Positions 10,054 to 24,400 of a stretch of 64,000 nucleotides of DNA are shown here, piece by piece. This stretch comes from Owenia fusiformis (Eukaryota > Annelida > Polychaeta > Sabellida > Oweniidae). The notes under the pieces are model-generated. The model ran no database searches. It was not told the origin of the DNA and saw only the letters and a program-made list of their open reading frames with translations. The translations under genes and the position numbers were made by a program. Each line of letters begins with the position of its first letter. The first letter of the stretch is position 1. Location of the stretch: the NCBI GenBank assembly GCA_903813345.2, contig CAIIXF020000003.1, forward strand, positions 25,375,248 to 25,439,247. Reading direction: 5' to 3'.

Positions 10054-12970
10054 TTATTTCTTTTCTCCGCTGTTACCATCAGAGGTCTGAAAAGAGAATA
10101 AAGAAAATGAGTACAGTGGGTACTGGGCTCACATGGTGTTGCTCAAAAGTAAATGATGGCTAAAATGACAGAAAATAAAATTTATTGTAACAAAATTATT
10201 TCATACAATTACTCTTTACAATGCAGGACACCTGGAATTATTTGTAAAGCTAGGAAATGGGCCAAAAGTGAATTTCCCAAGACAAAAATGGTGGCCGTTT
10301 TGAAAATAGGTGAGCTTTTGAAGCAGGAGTCACAGTTTTTTTTTCTTTATTGGATGTTGAACAAAAATATCTTAAAACGGGAATCCTATCTACAGAGGAT
10401 TTAAAAAGAGCCAAGTGTTGACAGACATAGGTTTAAACTTGCCACTATCTTGGACTGACTGAGAGACAGATGAACAAATAAATGTTAACTAAAATGGCTG
10501 AAAATAAAAAACGGATATGATTTTTTGCCGATTTTTTGTTACAAAATTATTTCATACAACTACTCTTTATAGTGACATTGCTTTTTACAATGCAGGACAC
10601 CTGAAATAATTTGTAAATCTAGGAAATGGGTCAAAAGTGAATTTCGCGAAACAAAAATGGCGGCTTTTTTGAAAATGGGCGAGCTTTTGAACCAGGAGTC
10701 ATAGGGGAGTTTTTTGTATTGATGTTGAACAAAAAGAACATGAAACGGGAATCCTATCGACAGACGTTTTAACGCAAATGGTCCAAAAGTGGATTTCGCG
10801 AGACAGATGGACAAATCAATGTTAACTAAAATGGCTGAAAAAAAAAAACAGATACAATTTTTTGCCGCTTTTTTTGTAACAAAATCATTTCATACAACTA
10901 CTCTTTACATTGACATGTATTTTTACTATGCAGGACACCTGAAATTATTTGTAAAGCTAGGAAATGGGTCAAAGGTGAATTTTGCGTGACAAAAATGGCG
11001 GCCATTTTGAAAATAGGCGAACTTTGAACCAGGAGTCATAGGGGAGTTTTCTGTATTGATGTTGAACAGAAATAACTTAAAACGGGAATCCTGTCGACAG
11101 AGGTTTTAAAACGTGCCACTATTGTTGACGGAAAAGTGGATTTCGCGAGTCAGATGTTAACTAAAATGGCTGAAAAAAACGATATAATTTTTTGCCGATT
11201 TTTTGTTACAAAATTATTTCATACAACTACTCTTTACATTGATATGGATTTTTACAATGCAGGACACCTGAATTTATTTGTAAAGCTAGGAAATGGGTCA
11301 AAGGTGAATTTTGCGAGACAAAAATGGCGGCCATTTTGAAAATAGGCGAGCTTTTGAACCAGGAGTAATAGGGAGTTTTCTGTATTGATGTTGAACAGAA
11401 ATAACTTAAAACGGGAATCCTATCGACAAAGGCTTCGACAAGATGGGGCTCCAAGCAATAGATCCCACAAGAGTGTTAAATGTTTAAAGGAAAATGTGCC
11501 TTGATTCATCCCCACTTAATCACTGCCTCAGATCACCCAATCTACCAACGTCTGCGACGAACTTACACATATGGGGAGAACTAACAGAATATGTTTACCA
11601 TAAATCTTGTACATCTATTCAGTCCCTTAAGGCTGAGACTAACATAAAAAGGACAGAATTATTGAAAAGTGAATTTCATTGTCTCAACACCATATCAATG
11701 ATGCTATTGACCAGTTTAGGCCAACATTGAGGGCTATAATTGATCATAATGGTGGACATATTGAACGTCTGTTTATGTAAATAAAGTTGACAAAAACCTG
11801 ATTTTTGCAAGTTTTTGAATACCTGTTTTTAAACAAAATGATTTATATTATGGACGCTGGTTGACATTGTAATACATTTTGAACTTATGATATACCAAAT
11901 TAAAGATGAGTAAATTTCGTCTCCACTACAATATGACGTTTTCATCAACAAAATCAATATTATTTTTGAAACACGAGTGTCCCATTTTTTGGACCACCCT
12001 GTATATACCAACTGCATACCTTTCCAACTGGGTGTCCATCATCGTCGACCAATGTCCTCTTGAACAATTTCTTTTTTGTATTGTAATCGAGGGAACCAAA
12101 TGGAGATCTCTTGTTGTAATGCGATTTTGTTAAGTTACCTAAACCCCGCGGAAAAGGCGCAGGTTTTGCTTCATTGTTAACAACCTAAGACATAAAATAG
12201 CATCATGTTGACTAAAGTTACACAGGCGGATCCTGGATTTTGCGCTATAGGGGGCGCCAATATATCCCAAAAATGCGCGAGAATGAATATTGAGCGTACG
12301 CAATGGGATGCACCCGAAGATGTTGATAAATATTGCAATTTGGGGCAATTTGACCATTTTCCCACAATCAAAATATGAATGAATATCAGTCATAAAAAAG
12401 ACTTCTTTTAATTTAAGTCAAGTTCTTATTCATTTTCTGGATAGATTTTACGAGAAATTCTAACACTATAAGAGTATTGTATTGGATTTTTTTGAAAATT
12501 TTTAGAGGGGGCGCGCGCACCCGGCGCCATCCCCTAGATCCGCTAGTGAGTTACGTTTAGCAGTAGAATGGATACAGTCAACAAACAAGTTGGAGACTTG
12601 ACAATATGGTGGTGATACAATCATGCAAGAAAACACAAAGAAAATATGAAACCATCTCTATTTAGAGGGCTTTCAAGAGAAAGAAAGCCCATGGAGGATA
12701 TAACAGCCTCATATATGTACTTATAATGATTAATGGCAATAAAATCTCTTGATAAAAAATAACAGCAGTATCCTATAAATATCTAAAGGGGCTTTCAGAT
12801 GCCGTATTCTGCTATAACAATCAAAATCATCTATTTAAAAACATGCGCTTTTATTCAATATTTTATCATTTAACATCATGAGTACGATATGTTTAATGTA
12901 TTATCTTAAAAGTATTTGAGTAACTCACCAATAACGTAAGGAAAAATACGCAGATAGCTACTGTCCTCAT
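10054..12970 (-). CDS. secreted peptide precursor, copy 2
   Basis: Three minus-strand exons: 12,929-12,970, 12,020-12,184 and 10,054-10,086, phase 0 throughout, 79 residues. The signal peptide (MRTVAICVFFLTLL) and the tail from LFKR to the stop are identical or nearly identical to copy 1. The middle differs: residues 16-48 have changed, and a net six residues are lost. The dibasic KR before the 10-residue segment is kept, and the segment reads SPFGSLDYNT, but the following KR has become KKK. No stop or frameshift has appeared, so the gene looks under constraint. The intron between exons 2 and 3 has been enlarged by a tandem array. Confidence 0.72.
10110..11430. repeat. tandem array, about 340 bases x 4
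   Basis: Four head-to-tail copies can be followed by the segment 'gcaggacacctg' at about 10,222, 10,590, 10,931 and 11,260. Each copy also has 'caaaaatggcggcc', 'gagcttttgaaccaggag' and 'aaaacgggaatcctat'. It lies wholly within intron 2 of peptide gene copy 2 and is absent from copy 1. No coding frame is shared between the copies. Confidence 0.8.
11436..12001. mobile_element. right half of the mariner relic
   Basis: Corresponds to the right arm of the element at 5,817-6,875, ending in the same 'ggaccaccctg' followed by TA. The left arm is missing and is replaced by the tandem array. It sits at the same 18-base distance from the exon-2 donor as in copy 1. Confidence 0.7.
12222..12548. mobile_element. 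'ggcggatcc'-ended non-autonomous element
   Basis: It begins 'acaggcggatcctggatt' and ends 'cccctagatccgctagtg', so the ends are inverted around a GGATC core. Inner flanks are 'ggggcgcc' and 'ggcgccatcc'. No coding frame. It lies in intron 1 of peptide gene copy 2. Confidence 0.6.
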
Positions 12971-13511
12971 ATTCAGCTTGCGTCTACCTAAAAGGAAAAT
13001 AGAGTTGTGTTTGGCCCTCTCCTACTTTTATCGAGATATTTCATATAAACTCCAGGGACTAGCTATCAAAGTACACTTCCACTAAACCGACACTGATATA
13101 GCTTTACTTTTCGACTGAATTTCGAGAACACCCCTTTAGGCATTTGATCACTACATTGTGGGTTTTGATGACTGTTTGAACATGCTGACATATCCTTGAA
13201 ATGTCACTGATCGATTCAAATCATAATTGTTTAAGGTTCAACTTACGTAAGAAACATGTTCAAATTGTGATTAATTCATCTAAAATATGGCAAAATTGAT
13301 TTGCTACAATTTCAACTCCATATGGCCAAGGCCATATGTTTAAAGTCAATCTACTAAACACTTTGAAAGTCATTTGCTATTACGTAATTGGAAGATTCAT
13401 CTAATTATAGTTTTTAGATTTTATTAGGAATCAAAGACCTCATTATGGAAATGCTCTTACATCAGGAGAATTCATTCTGTCATTAATGAATTATATGTTG
13501 GCCCAAGGTAT

Positions 13512-14217
13512 GTAAAGCTAATTTAAAGCCGCTTTGCACGCCGCATTAAAGCGCCATCAAAGCGCCGTTGGTGTGAACTTAGCTTTAAGAAATCAATGGG
13601 GCCCATCCCTAGTTGGACTGATTTATATTAAACCTAGTTCACACCAACGGCGAATGCCACGCTTTAAATCGGCGAGCAAAGCGCCGTCATTTTTGTTTAC
13701 TTTTCCCAAAATATCATTATCTCCTAAGTAATGTTACGCTCTGATAAGCTCTGATACGCTCTGATTTCGCGACTTGTTACGGTTACTCACGCTTAGATCC
13801 CGCTTCGACCAGGCTTTGCTACGCATGAAATCACGCTTTGATAAGCATCATTACGCTTTGATGCGATTATGACCCTTTAAATCAGGCTCTGATACGATTG
13901 CCAAGCTCTGTTGTGCATTGTTACGCTCTGTTAAGCTCTGTCACGCATTGGAAAATGTCGAGATTTCATGCCGCTTTTGATCCAATGACCATATAAAGAT
14001 GCGGTATATCCATAAAACCATTGCATCTTTGACTCGAGAACACGATGGCCGAACAACAAGATCCTGAAATTCCAGATGGACCAGAGCATGACCTATCTGA
14101 AGAAGACATGATGTTTGTCGCACGGTGTGAAAGAGCGTGAGGAAGCTCGTCAAGCTTAACAAAGCATAACAAAGCGTTTCAATCCTTAATTAAAGCGTCT
14201 CAATTCGTAATAGTAAT
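13512..14217. mobile_element. repeat insertion with tandem 'acgctctgat' units
   Basis: This insertion replaces the foldback found at the matching place in unit 1. Its left part has inverted 'agcgccgttggtgtgaact' and 'agttcacaccaacggcg'. The middle (13,735-13,950) is a loose array of 'acgctctgataagctctg' variants, and the right end returns to 'aacaaagcgtttcaa' variants. A short open frame at 13,941-14,162 has no support as a gene. Confidence 0.5.
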
Positions 14218-14560
14218 GCTTGGCCACTTCTAATTCTTCATGTACTCATTCTACGTTCATAATGAAAGCGCTTACGAGTAAATGGTCAATTATTTCATTC
14301 CTAATTGTGAACATATAATATATTTATTCCTTATTCAAAAAAGGATGTGGTTTAACTGTGAAATTGTCTTAGTTGCTGTACTTAGCATCTAAAAAATAAA
14401 TACTGATGTTTTGTTTCAGCATGATAACATTTATTTATCAAATTCATGATAAAGGAATCATTTACCTTGATACAATGTAACATTTGATGTGACATTTTTA
14501 GAGATATTATGCCCCATATTATACTGGAACAGAATGGACTTCTTAAACAGTCTATCATAG

Positions 14561-15441
14561 ATAGATCTTGAAAGATATTTTGAAGAAAAATTCAACCACT
14601 CAACTATTAGTTGTAGGCTTTGTTACATCATTCATTGATTGCTTTTTCATCTGTCCATTACAGCATAGCCTATAGTGTTTGGGATCTATTAAACATGTTA
14701 AAAGCGTTAAAAGTCCTCGTTTATACAGCTACTAGATGACATTGAGAATCGCCATAACTGCTGAGTGACCATTAACTGAGCTACAGGCATTATGGTCTCC
14801 TGTAGAAACTATGGAGTGCGAATTTGTGCAGCTATAAAGATGATTCAGCTGTAGTACACTCTCTAGTCGGGAATGTTAAGTCACTGTTCAGCTATCTATA
14901 CACCTAATGGCCCATTTGAGCTAGCACCCAAGTTCTGTTGAAAATATCAGGACTCCTTTTATTTTTCTGGTTCTTGAAGTAGCTTTTCTCAATAATTAAC
15001 TGATTTACAGTCACCTGGAATAAAATTAAAAATTCATAGTTGTGATTTTTAAAAATAATCGCACAGGCAACATTTAGTGGAATAATTATTCAAATAAATT
15101 GAATAAATATATCTCATGAATTAAGGCGGTCAGACAAGTTGGTGTGGCAGTTGATTTTTCAAGGAAATAGGTTAAATGAGGTGTATCAGCAAGCCGTGAG
15201 TTTTACATGATATAGGTAAGACGAGGTTCGCAGCCAATAATCCTCAACCATTAGAGGTCAAATGAGAAATATCAGCTGCCCATGATTTTCCCAAAATATA
15301 GGTCAAATCTTAAAATCGTTAAGCTGATACAAGCACTAAAAGTAATCATGTATTCCTCTTCTCTTAACATATACTAACTAAAACCGAATCTTTTTAAATA
15401 TTCAATACTTTCCATAATAAAAACCAAAACTGTTTAATGGA
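14561..15441. other. downstream flank of NELFCD
   Basis: Lies 3' of the last recognised NELFCD exon and next to the end of unit 2. It should hold the NELFCD 3' untranslated region. A small terminal exon could be hidden here (see the NELFCD entry), but I could not find one. Confidence 0.4.
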
Positions 15442-18400
15442 CTACATACTTAAGAATTCAGAGACAGGATCAGATCCTTCATCATTGCGCAGAGATCCTG
15501 TAATGTCTTCATTTTCTATGAGAGGCAGTAACAACTGGACAAACTCTTGAGTATAAGGAGGAGCTATAACATCTAATATCTGCATAAGAAAACACGAACA
15601 GTTATAAATACCCTCTGTATCAAAAGTCTTTTCCTATTGAGAAACCCTTAAATAACTTTTGTATAAGGCAAGTAAACTTAATGAAACTTTCCACGCATAA
15701 TTTGAGGCATATAATACACCCTCTGTGAAAGTTTGGAGACAATTGATTGATTTTTACTCAAAATATCACACATAGAACATAGCATATACCAAAAACACCG
15801 ATGTGACTTTTTCCAAGTTTGTGACGTCAAACTTACCTAAGATTGCCAAACTGACCAAAGTCAGGCTGCTCTGCAAAACTAAGTGGACAAAGGTAATTAT
15901 ATATAATATGCTAATAATGAGCAATCAGAATATGTTATAGACTTTACAAATGATCCTGTTCATGAGAGTTGTATATTTCATAAAATAAAGGTGTCACTGA
16001 AAGCTGTATAATAACAATGCAAAAGTCCTTACACTTGGGTCTTAGAACAGTATTGCCCAACTGTTCATTGTTATGCCATATTTCCTTAATATTTACCCCT
16101 TTCCTGCCCAATGAAATCAATAAGTATGATTTTGTGACTAATGTGTCAATATGATTTTCTCAGGGGTTTATCTTCTAAATATTCTTGATGTACTTTTGGT
16201 ATTTAATTCAAAAGAATCTAATCATATTTCCATTTTATTGCAATAATTCTGAATCATAATGCACCGAACATTGATATATTAAGGATAGCAGTGCTTATTG
16301 TGACAACATATTTCTGAATTCCTCAAATAATTTTGGTCAGGAAAGGGTTAAGTGGAGTACAGCATGGTCCAGGACTGTTAGTAAAATGAATGAGGACATT
16401 CAGAGTACATTTTTTGTATATTTAATAACACATTCTGCTCATAATTAGCATTTTATATATAAAGACTTTTGTCATTTTGTCTGCATACTTTTACAGAGCA
16501 ACCTGATTTTGGTCAGTTTGGCAATCTTAGGAAAGTTTGGCGTCACAAACTTGGAAAAAGTCACATTGGTGTTTTTGGTATATGCTATGTTCTATATGTG
16601 ATACTTTGAGTAAAAATCATTCAATTGTCTCCAAATTTTCACAGAGGGTGTATTATATGCCTCAAATTATGCATGGAAAGTTTCATTAAGTTTACTTGCC
16701 TTATACAAAAGTTATTTAAGGGTTTTCTCAATAGGAAAAGTCCTTTGATACAGAGGGTACATAATTTACATTTAATGAGCAAGTTGATGTATAAAGTATA
16801 GGCCTCCAAAACAAATCTGCAATGGTTTTAATTGTGGGGATCCTATTGTTCTCACTAAGGTACAAGTTACAAAAATCAGAAGTTAGTTATTTCACACAAG
16901 CAATATATGCTCCATGTTATAGCATGGCAACAATGATATAATGAGTGTTCGACCCAATGCCATATTTTGTGTACATAAATAAATAGTTTATATTGATTCA
17001 TTGAAGTATACTCAGTTATAGGATTTATTGTGCATTTTGATTACACATTGCGGCATTATTAACAAAATATTAACAAAGAGTAGCTTATCCCACTATCACT
17101 TTGAACAAATCATGACAGAATGAACCAGTGTCTACTTGCGACAAAAACATCTAGCGTGGGCACATGATATTCAAGCAATAGACTTGCAGCTATCTAATGC
17201 AGCTATCTAACGCAGCTATCTAATGCAACTATCTAATGCAGCTATCTAATGCAGCTATCTAATGCAGCTATCTAATGCAGCTATCTAATGCAGCTATCTA
17301 ATGCAGCTATCTAATGCAGCTATCTAATGCAGCTATCTAATGCAGCTCTTATTCCAATGAACCTACCTCGGTCACAAAATGCCGAATCAATGAAACATCA
17401 GTGTCTTGTTTTTCCCAGCATGCTTTGATATATGAGACGACAGGGAAGACGCAACCACGACTAAACAGATGTACCATTCTATCCAGCAATGTCTTTTTCA
17501 ACTCCAACTGTGAAAAAAACGTTTAAGGATAAATGTATATTGGTGGTAATTTGTTCTAATTATACTTGTATATTAAATTTTCATAACTGGAAATGATGAA
17601 AATTCAATATGATGGTTCTGGATAAAACAGTATGGTTCCATGTAAAAATATATTGTTCAAAGACAAAAAATTGAATTATTTTCAAATACTTGTGGCCTCA
17701 GAAAACAAAACATTTTCATTTCCATATGATGAACCATGTAATGGAGTCAGAATGAGTCTCAAGGCGTGCGTTCAGAGGGATCTTATGGGACATAATTTTT
17801 CATGTTGCTAGTATGATTTTATGTATATAATGAAATATAATATAATGTATATAATACACTGTAACTGTATTATGTCTGTAACTGGAAACAAAAATGAATA
17901 AAAAAATTCATTTAATGGAAGTAGATGAATAGAAAACGATTTTCAATTTCACAATTATACAATATTACTCTTTGTCATGCCTTTTTCTAAAATATCCAGA
18001 AAATAAAATTGGAACAGTAAGGAAAACACTGGTATAATTTTTGAAAAGATTTCAATATTTTACACTCTCTATCCCTCCCACTTAGTTTAACCTGTATCAG
18101 TGGAATACTTACTCTGACTAACACATCTAGTTCTTCATATGCTCCTTCGAATAATCGTATCAAAAGTTCCAGAACTTTTTGGTGCATTATAGTATGGCAG
18201 GTACAGATCTACAATTATATTATACATATCACTATAATAATCTCACTGATATTAAACATAGCACTTTTGGTAATTCAATTTAAAATTCGATGTGGTATTT
18301 ATCAACCCAACATTCATTTGAAAAATAAAAGACAATTTTGTAAAAGATATTTGTAAGTTTTGCAATTCACTTGTACATTAAAAACTTAATAAATTGTGAT

Positions 18401-21400
18401 AGTATTAAAATAATTTAGATATTACGAATCCCAAAGATTTCTTATGCTACTTTAACATATACATGCTAATTGTTATTAATACAATATTTGGGTCTGGGAT
18501 AGTTAAAATGAAAAATACAGAATCTAAATACCTCATCCAGTAGAACCAGATGTAAAGGTGTGTGGTCTGTTTGGAGGTTAAAATAGCTAGGCTCCGAGAC
18601 AATGTAGTCAATCCAGCGTAAAACACCCATAGCAACCACTGGAAATCTGCAAACAAGAAACAAACACAATCATAGCAACTGCATAAAATTGGCAATGGTT
18701 CCCATAGAAACCTCTAACAATCACAGGAGGCGATGATTAGATTGAGATAATCAAAGGAAAATACTCAATCTTCGAGAATGCCAAAAATACAAAATTGTAC
18801 ATTCAAATAATTTCATTGAATAAAACACAAATTAGGTGACATAATAATTCACTATTCATATTCATGATTCTGAGCACTTCTGATATTTTGTTATTTTGCA
18901 ATTTTACTTATTACTCTATTTTTGAGCGTGTCTATAACATAATTCATGGATTAGATGGCATTGCCCTTTATATAAGGTTTCCATAACATGGTTGAAATCT
19001 TACTTTATGACACTAAACAATATGCTAACATCTGCTACAAGTTCTGATGATCCTTTATTTTCACTGCACAATCTGTTTGCTTTTTCTATTGCATTCTGGG
19101 TACTTTTTAATTCATCTTTATTCACATGCCTTCGGGTACCCTAAAATAGAAGTCATTTATTTTGAAAAATGCAAACAAGGATAATCTTATGCCATTATGT
19201 TAATGACATTACATTATGTACAATACATTTCATTATGTACAATACATTTCATTATGTACAATACATTTCATTATGCACAATACATTTCATTATATACAAT
19301 AGACTAGAGATGAAAGCATGACATAAGAACACCAAGGATTGAATAAGTCAGGAGCAATGAATGAAAAAACATGTCAGTGTCATGTCAGCATTTGAGCAAG
19401 GCATTTTTGTGTTTTCTGAGCACTTAGTAGTGCCTTGACTTGAAATTTTATAAAAATGTAATTTTTGTGTTAAATACACAGGCAAATTACATCGGACCTC
19501 GTACAAGCCCATACAAGGCTTGTTGAGTCAACAGGCCCTGTACAACCTTATACGGGACTTGTTACAAGTCTCGTAATTGGTTGTAATTGTCGAGCCTTGT
19601 AAGAGCTTGTAATTACAAGGCCTGTAATAGCATGTAATTTTCGACCCCCGTAATTGACCGCACGGTGCCCATAACGAGCCCCGTAATAAATCGTAATTTA
19701 AATTATTAAACATATATAACATGTTATAGTTCGATACGTGAATCATGTAGCATGACAATAAATATTTTTTTATGCTGTAAAAGAGTCTGATAACGGGCCT
19801 CGTATGAGCTTGTACGGGCCTCGAAATTACAAGCCTCGTACATGCTCATACAGTCCTCGAAAACAACAATTACGAACATCGTAGGAGCTTGTCATATGAG
19901 GATCATGCTCCCTTTTGCCTGTAATGACTCGTAATTCTCGAGGCTCGTACGGGGCCCGATGTAATTTGCATGTGTAGAATTTAAGAAAAATTACACACTA
20001 AACCAAAGACTAATGATAATGAATTCAATGCAACTTTAATAACAAACACTTAACTTTAAGTAAAATTAACCCTAACTAAAAAAAACGAAGAATGTCTCAT
20101 AAACATGTTAACTATTTCTTGTCACCTGCTCATCACTTGTGTCACTCTCACTGTCTGTCTCACTGTCAGACATCATCTCACACTGAGTCATTAAACAATG
20201 AGTACACAGTACACATAGGAGTACACAGTACACATAGGAGTACACAGTACACATACGAGTACACAGTACACATAGGAGTACACAGTACACATAGGAATAC
20301 ACATTACACAATGCAGTCTAATGACTAGTTCAAAGAAGCAATGTGTGATTTTTTATCTTTTTGACATTCATTTCATGTGCTACATATAATGCTTGCAAAT
20401 TCCTTTTTATTTTGTAATTATCATAGTAAATGTCTGTATGAGTATGTACTATTTTTATTTTATATAAATGTAAATACATGTATAATATATCATGATATAG
20501 GATGTATAGTAAATATTGCTGTCTTGGAAACATTTGTAATCATGACTTTTTATAATTATTACAACTTTCAATGTTCCAATGTAACAAGACAAGGAAAGAA
20601 ACAAGATATAGGATAGGACTCTACCTTTTTATATGTTTCAAATACACAGGCAGCATATGCTAATATGAATATGTACTTCTGTTTGTGGTCTGGGTTCAGC
20701 TTTGACCCTGGCTTAAATAAGCATTCTGTAAACATTTCTGTAAAGAAAAGTACATGTAATGTTAACCCAATTATTGCAAAGCTCTTTGTATTTTTTATCA
20801 TTTTCAGAGGCCAAAATATGGGTTTATTCTGTACATGTGGATAAAGTATATGCGTATATGGTGTATATTTTTCATGATTATAATAGCCAATAATGTGTCA
20901 CATTTAAACATTATAGTGGAATACTTAGTCCAAAATCAAAATATTTCATTTAAATGTTAAAATGACATTGCTTAAAGATTTTATTTTCAGCTTTTTTGTG
21001 TCAGTGTAAAACTGCCTTATAAACACAACAAAACTTGAATCTCCTGTATTAAGGAATTCATGACTCACCTAAAAATTGCGGAGATCTCAGTAATTCTACA
21101 GGGGGTGGGTCATGGCTAATATAGATTTTGTATAACTGGAAAAACATAAAATCTCACTTTATCTAAGAATGAGATGACAGAAATAAAACATAAGTGGATG
21201 CAAGTCAGGATATTTTCAAAATATTAGTATCAATAACTTTAACCAATACATGCACATTAGAGATACATGTGAAGTGATTGTATAATATGACCTTAATATC
21301 AAAATATGCAATATTGAAATCACATAATTAAATACTGTGATGTCAAAATACTTACAACTGTGATGTCAGCGGGATTAAGTGCATTCCTTGAGAGCATTGA

Positions 21401-24400
21401 AGAGAGGGCTTGGCAAGCCCTTGGGTACCTAGCAGCCCCACACAGAGCCATTGTGATGGGGGTCACATCTAGACCTCTGAAATAGCAGCAAATACATACA
21501 TTTTAGTAGGACAGCAAGTATCAGTATTAATAGCTATATACTCAAATCCCTGATTCTTATGCGTTAAATACTGTAAATACTGTAAATGATATTTTCTCAA
21601 ACAGCGGAATTTAATGCCCATGAAACATTTTAGATTGACAAAATAGTGAAACTTTTCGTCAGCGAAAATTTGGACTTTTACAGTATACTGATGACATTTA
21701 TCTCGAGTTATCTCTATATTTCATATAAACCTATTATTTGCTACTTGGCCTTACTTTTCTTTGGCACTTTTCTGTAGTTCCTGACAGAGTCTTCTGATAT
21801 TTGAGCCTCCCTTGGTCTCCTGGGACAATATCTGCATGACTACTTGACTGTAAAGGTAGGTGTGTTCACCATGGCACACCATTTTCTGAAAGATGTGTCA
21901 TAATATGAGGTTTTAATACTATTATTTGACCATTATGTAAAGGTAGGTGTGCTCACCATGGCACGCCATTTTCTGAAATATGTGTCATAATATGAGGTTT
22001 TAACACTATTATTTGACCATTATGTAAAGGTAGGTGTGCTCACCATGGCACGCCATTTTCTGAAATATGTGTCATAATATGAGGTTTTAACACTATTATT
22101 TGACCATTATGTAAAGGTAGGTGTGCTCACCATGGCACGCCATTTTCTGAAATATGTGTCATAATATGAGGTTTTAATACTATTATTTGACCATTATGTA
22201 AAGGTAGGTGTGCTCACCATGGCACGCCATTTTCTGAAATATGTGTCATAATATGAGGTTTTAACACTATTATTTGACCATTATGTACAGGGAGGTGTGT
22301 TCACCATGGCACACCATTTTCTGAAATATGTGTCATAATAGGAGTTTTTACACTATATTATTTAACATTCCGAGATTGAAATTTTCATTTCCCGAAATGT
22401 ATGAGAACAACAAGGCATTTTACATGCAAAATGTTACCACCTGCCATTTTTTACAGATGTCAGATGCCGAACACAAAAATTGTAGACTATTACAATTGGT
22501 GACATGACAAAGATCAGTCCAAAACACCCATGATTTCCTATTCATGCTAACATAGTCCATAAGCATTCAACAATATGATCACATTCAATTTCTAAATGAA
22601 AGCAAAAACATACTGTAAATTCTCCAAAGTTTTTCTCAATGGCCTCCTCCCCTCCATCAAGGAAGTTTGTGATGGATGTTCGTAAGACCCGGCTGAAAAC
22701 TTCTATCTGGTGACATGCGGTAGAGACACTACTGATTTCTCCCTGATAACCCGCGTCTGAGATCAACTAGAATGAAATTAGATAACATAATACAAAATAT
22801 TTTTTTATGACGCTCGATGAAAACAAAATATACAATACATGGATAAAAGCATACCAATTACAATGAGGAATCAATAACATTGTTTTCATGTGATTGTAGA
22901 AAAAATGGAATCATTAATAAAAGTAACATACGTCAAATATATATAGAGATCATCTTACAAAATAGCCATTTGCCCTATACATACCTTTATTGTAAAGTTC
23001 AACATAAGACAGTCTGGATATTCCTCGGCTAGTTTATAAAATAAGGACCTCCAGGTTGGGTACTCAATCATCTCAGCAAGCCAGCTTGGAGTCTGGAATT
23101 GAATAAAATGCATTTTAAAAATGTCAAAATGTCTGTTATCGAATAATGAAAGCAATCTGAGTTTACTCAATGATGATGAAAGGCTGACACAGAAAGGCAG
23201 CCATAGATCACAAAGTTATAATAAAGCTTTTGCTTCAATTAAAAGATGTCACCCACAGAGCATTTCATAAAAATTTATCATTGCCAAGATATAGTGAAGA
23301 TTTTGCTTCTTTCAAAAGATTTCAATTCCTGCTCAAAGTGTATTTTCTAAAAGATAATTACCACATCAAAGAGGTAAGATGGGCAAAGTGTGGAAAGTAT
23401 TGGACACATAAAACCTGCACAATTAATTGATCAGGCACATCAACCCCCGCATCAACCCAAGTTAAATACCAACTTCTTCCTCATCTGTGAAATGAAATAC
23501 TTACCTCTCCTTCATCTGTAAAAATGGAATCAGCCTTCTTTGGGTCAAAATGTTTGAGTATCATTGTCTTTAAATGATCTTCTACCATCTCCTGGACCTC
23601 CTTAATATCAACTCCTGTAAAAATGAGCTCAAATGAGGGAAATAAGTTGATGCCAAAAAGGGGAAATTATTAAAAATACAGTTGAAATCCTGGGCTTATA
23701 CTTATATATTTATCTTGGAAAAAATGTTGAAAAGTACAATTAACATCAAATCCAACTCCAACGACTTGATAAAACTGTCATAGCACGTGTATTCATTATT
23801 CTTTGAATAAATGCTATTATCGGCACTACTTACTTACTCAACTGACTCATATATGAAAGCTACTTCAATCATAATACATCATAAATGAGACTACTGTAAT
23901 AAGTACTAACACATTATATGTGAGATACTCCACTGACACACCATATAATGATACATCATATACGAGACTTATTAGTACTAACACATTATATATGAGATAC
24001 TCCACTGACACATCATATATGAGACTTATTAGTACTAACACATTATATATGAGATACTCCACTGACACATCATATAATGATACATCATATACGAGACTTA
24101 TTAGTACTAACACATTATATATGAGATACTCCACTGACACATCATATATGAGACTTATTAGTACTTACACATTATATATGAGATACTCCACTGACACATC
24201 ATATAATGATACATCATATACGAGACTTATTAGTACTAACACATTATATATGAGATACTCCACTGACACATCATATAATGATATATCATATACGAGACTT
24301 ATTAGTACTAACACATTATATATGAGATACTCCACTGACACATCATATATGAGACTTATTAGAACTAACACATTATATATGAGATACTCCACTGACACAT

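Larger units (their letters stand above)
9716..14560. repeat. tandem duplication, unit 2
   Basis: Second copy of the block described for 5,121-9,717. It holds the second peptide precursor gene. It differs by a fourfold 340-base array inside intron 2 (10,110-11,430), by loss of the left half of the mariner relic, by a fuller 'ggcggatcc' element, and by a different repeat insertion at 13,512-14,217. Confidence 0.85.

Noticed and set aside
17185-17346. Possible CRISPR array
   Set aside because: Units are 13 bases with no spacers, in an animal intron. It is a minisatellite, as are 20,201-20,311 and 63,447-63,650.
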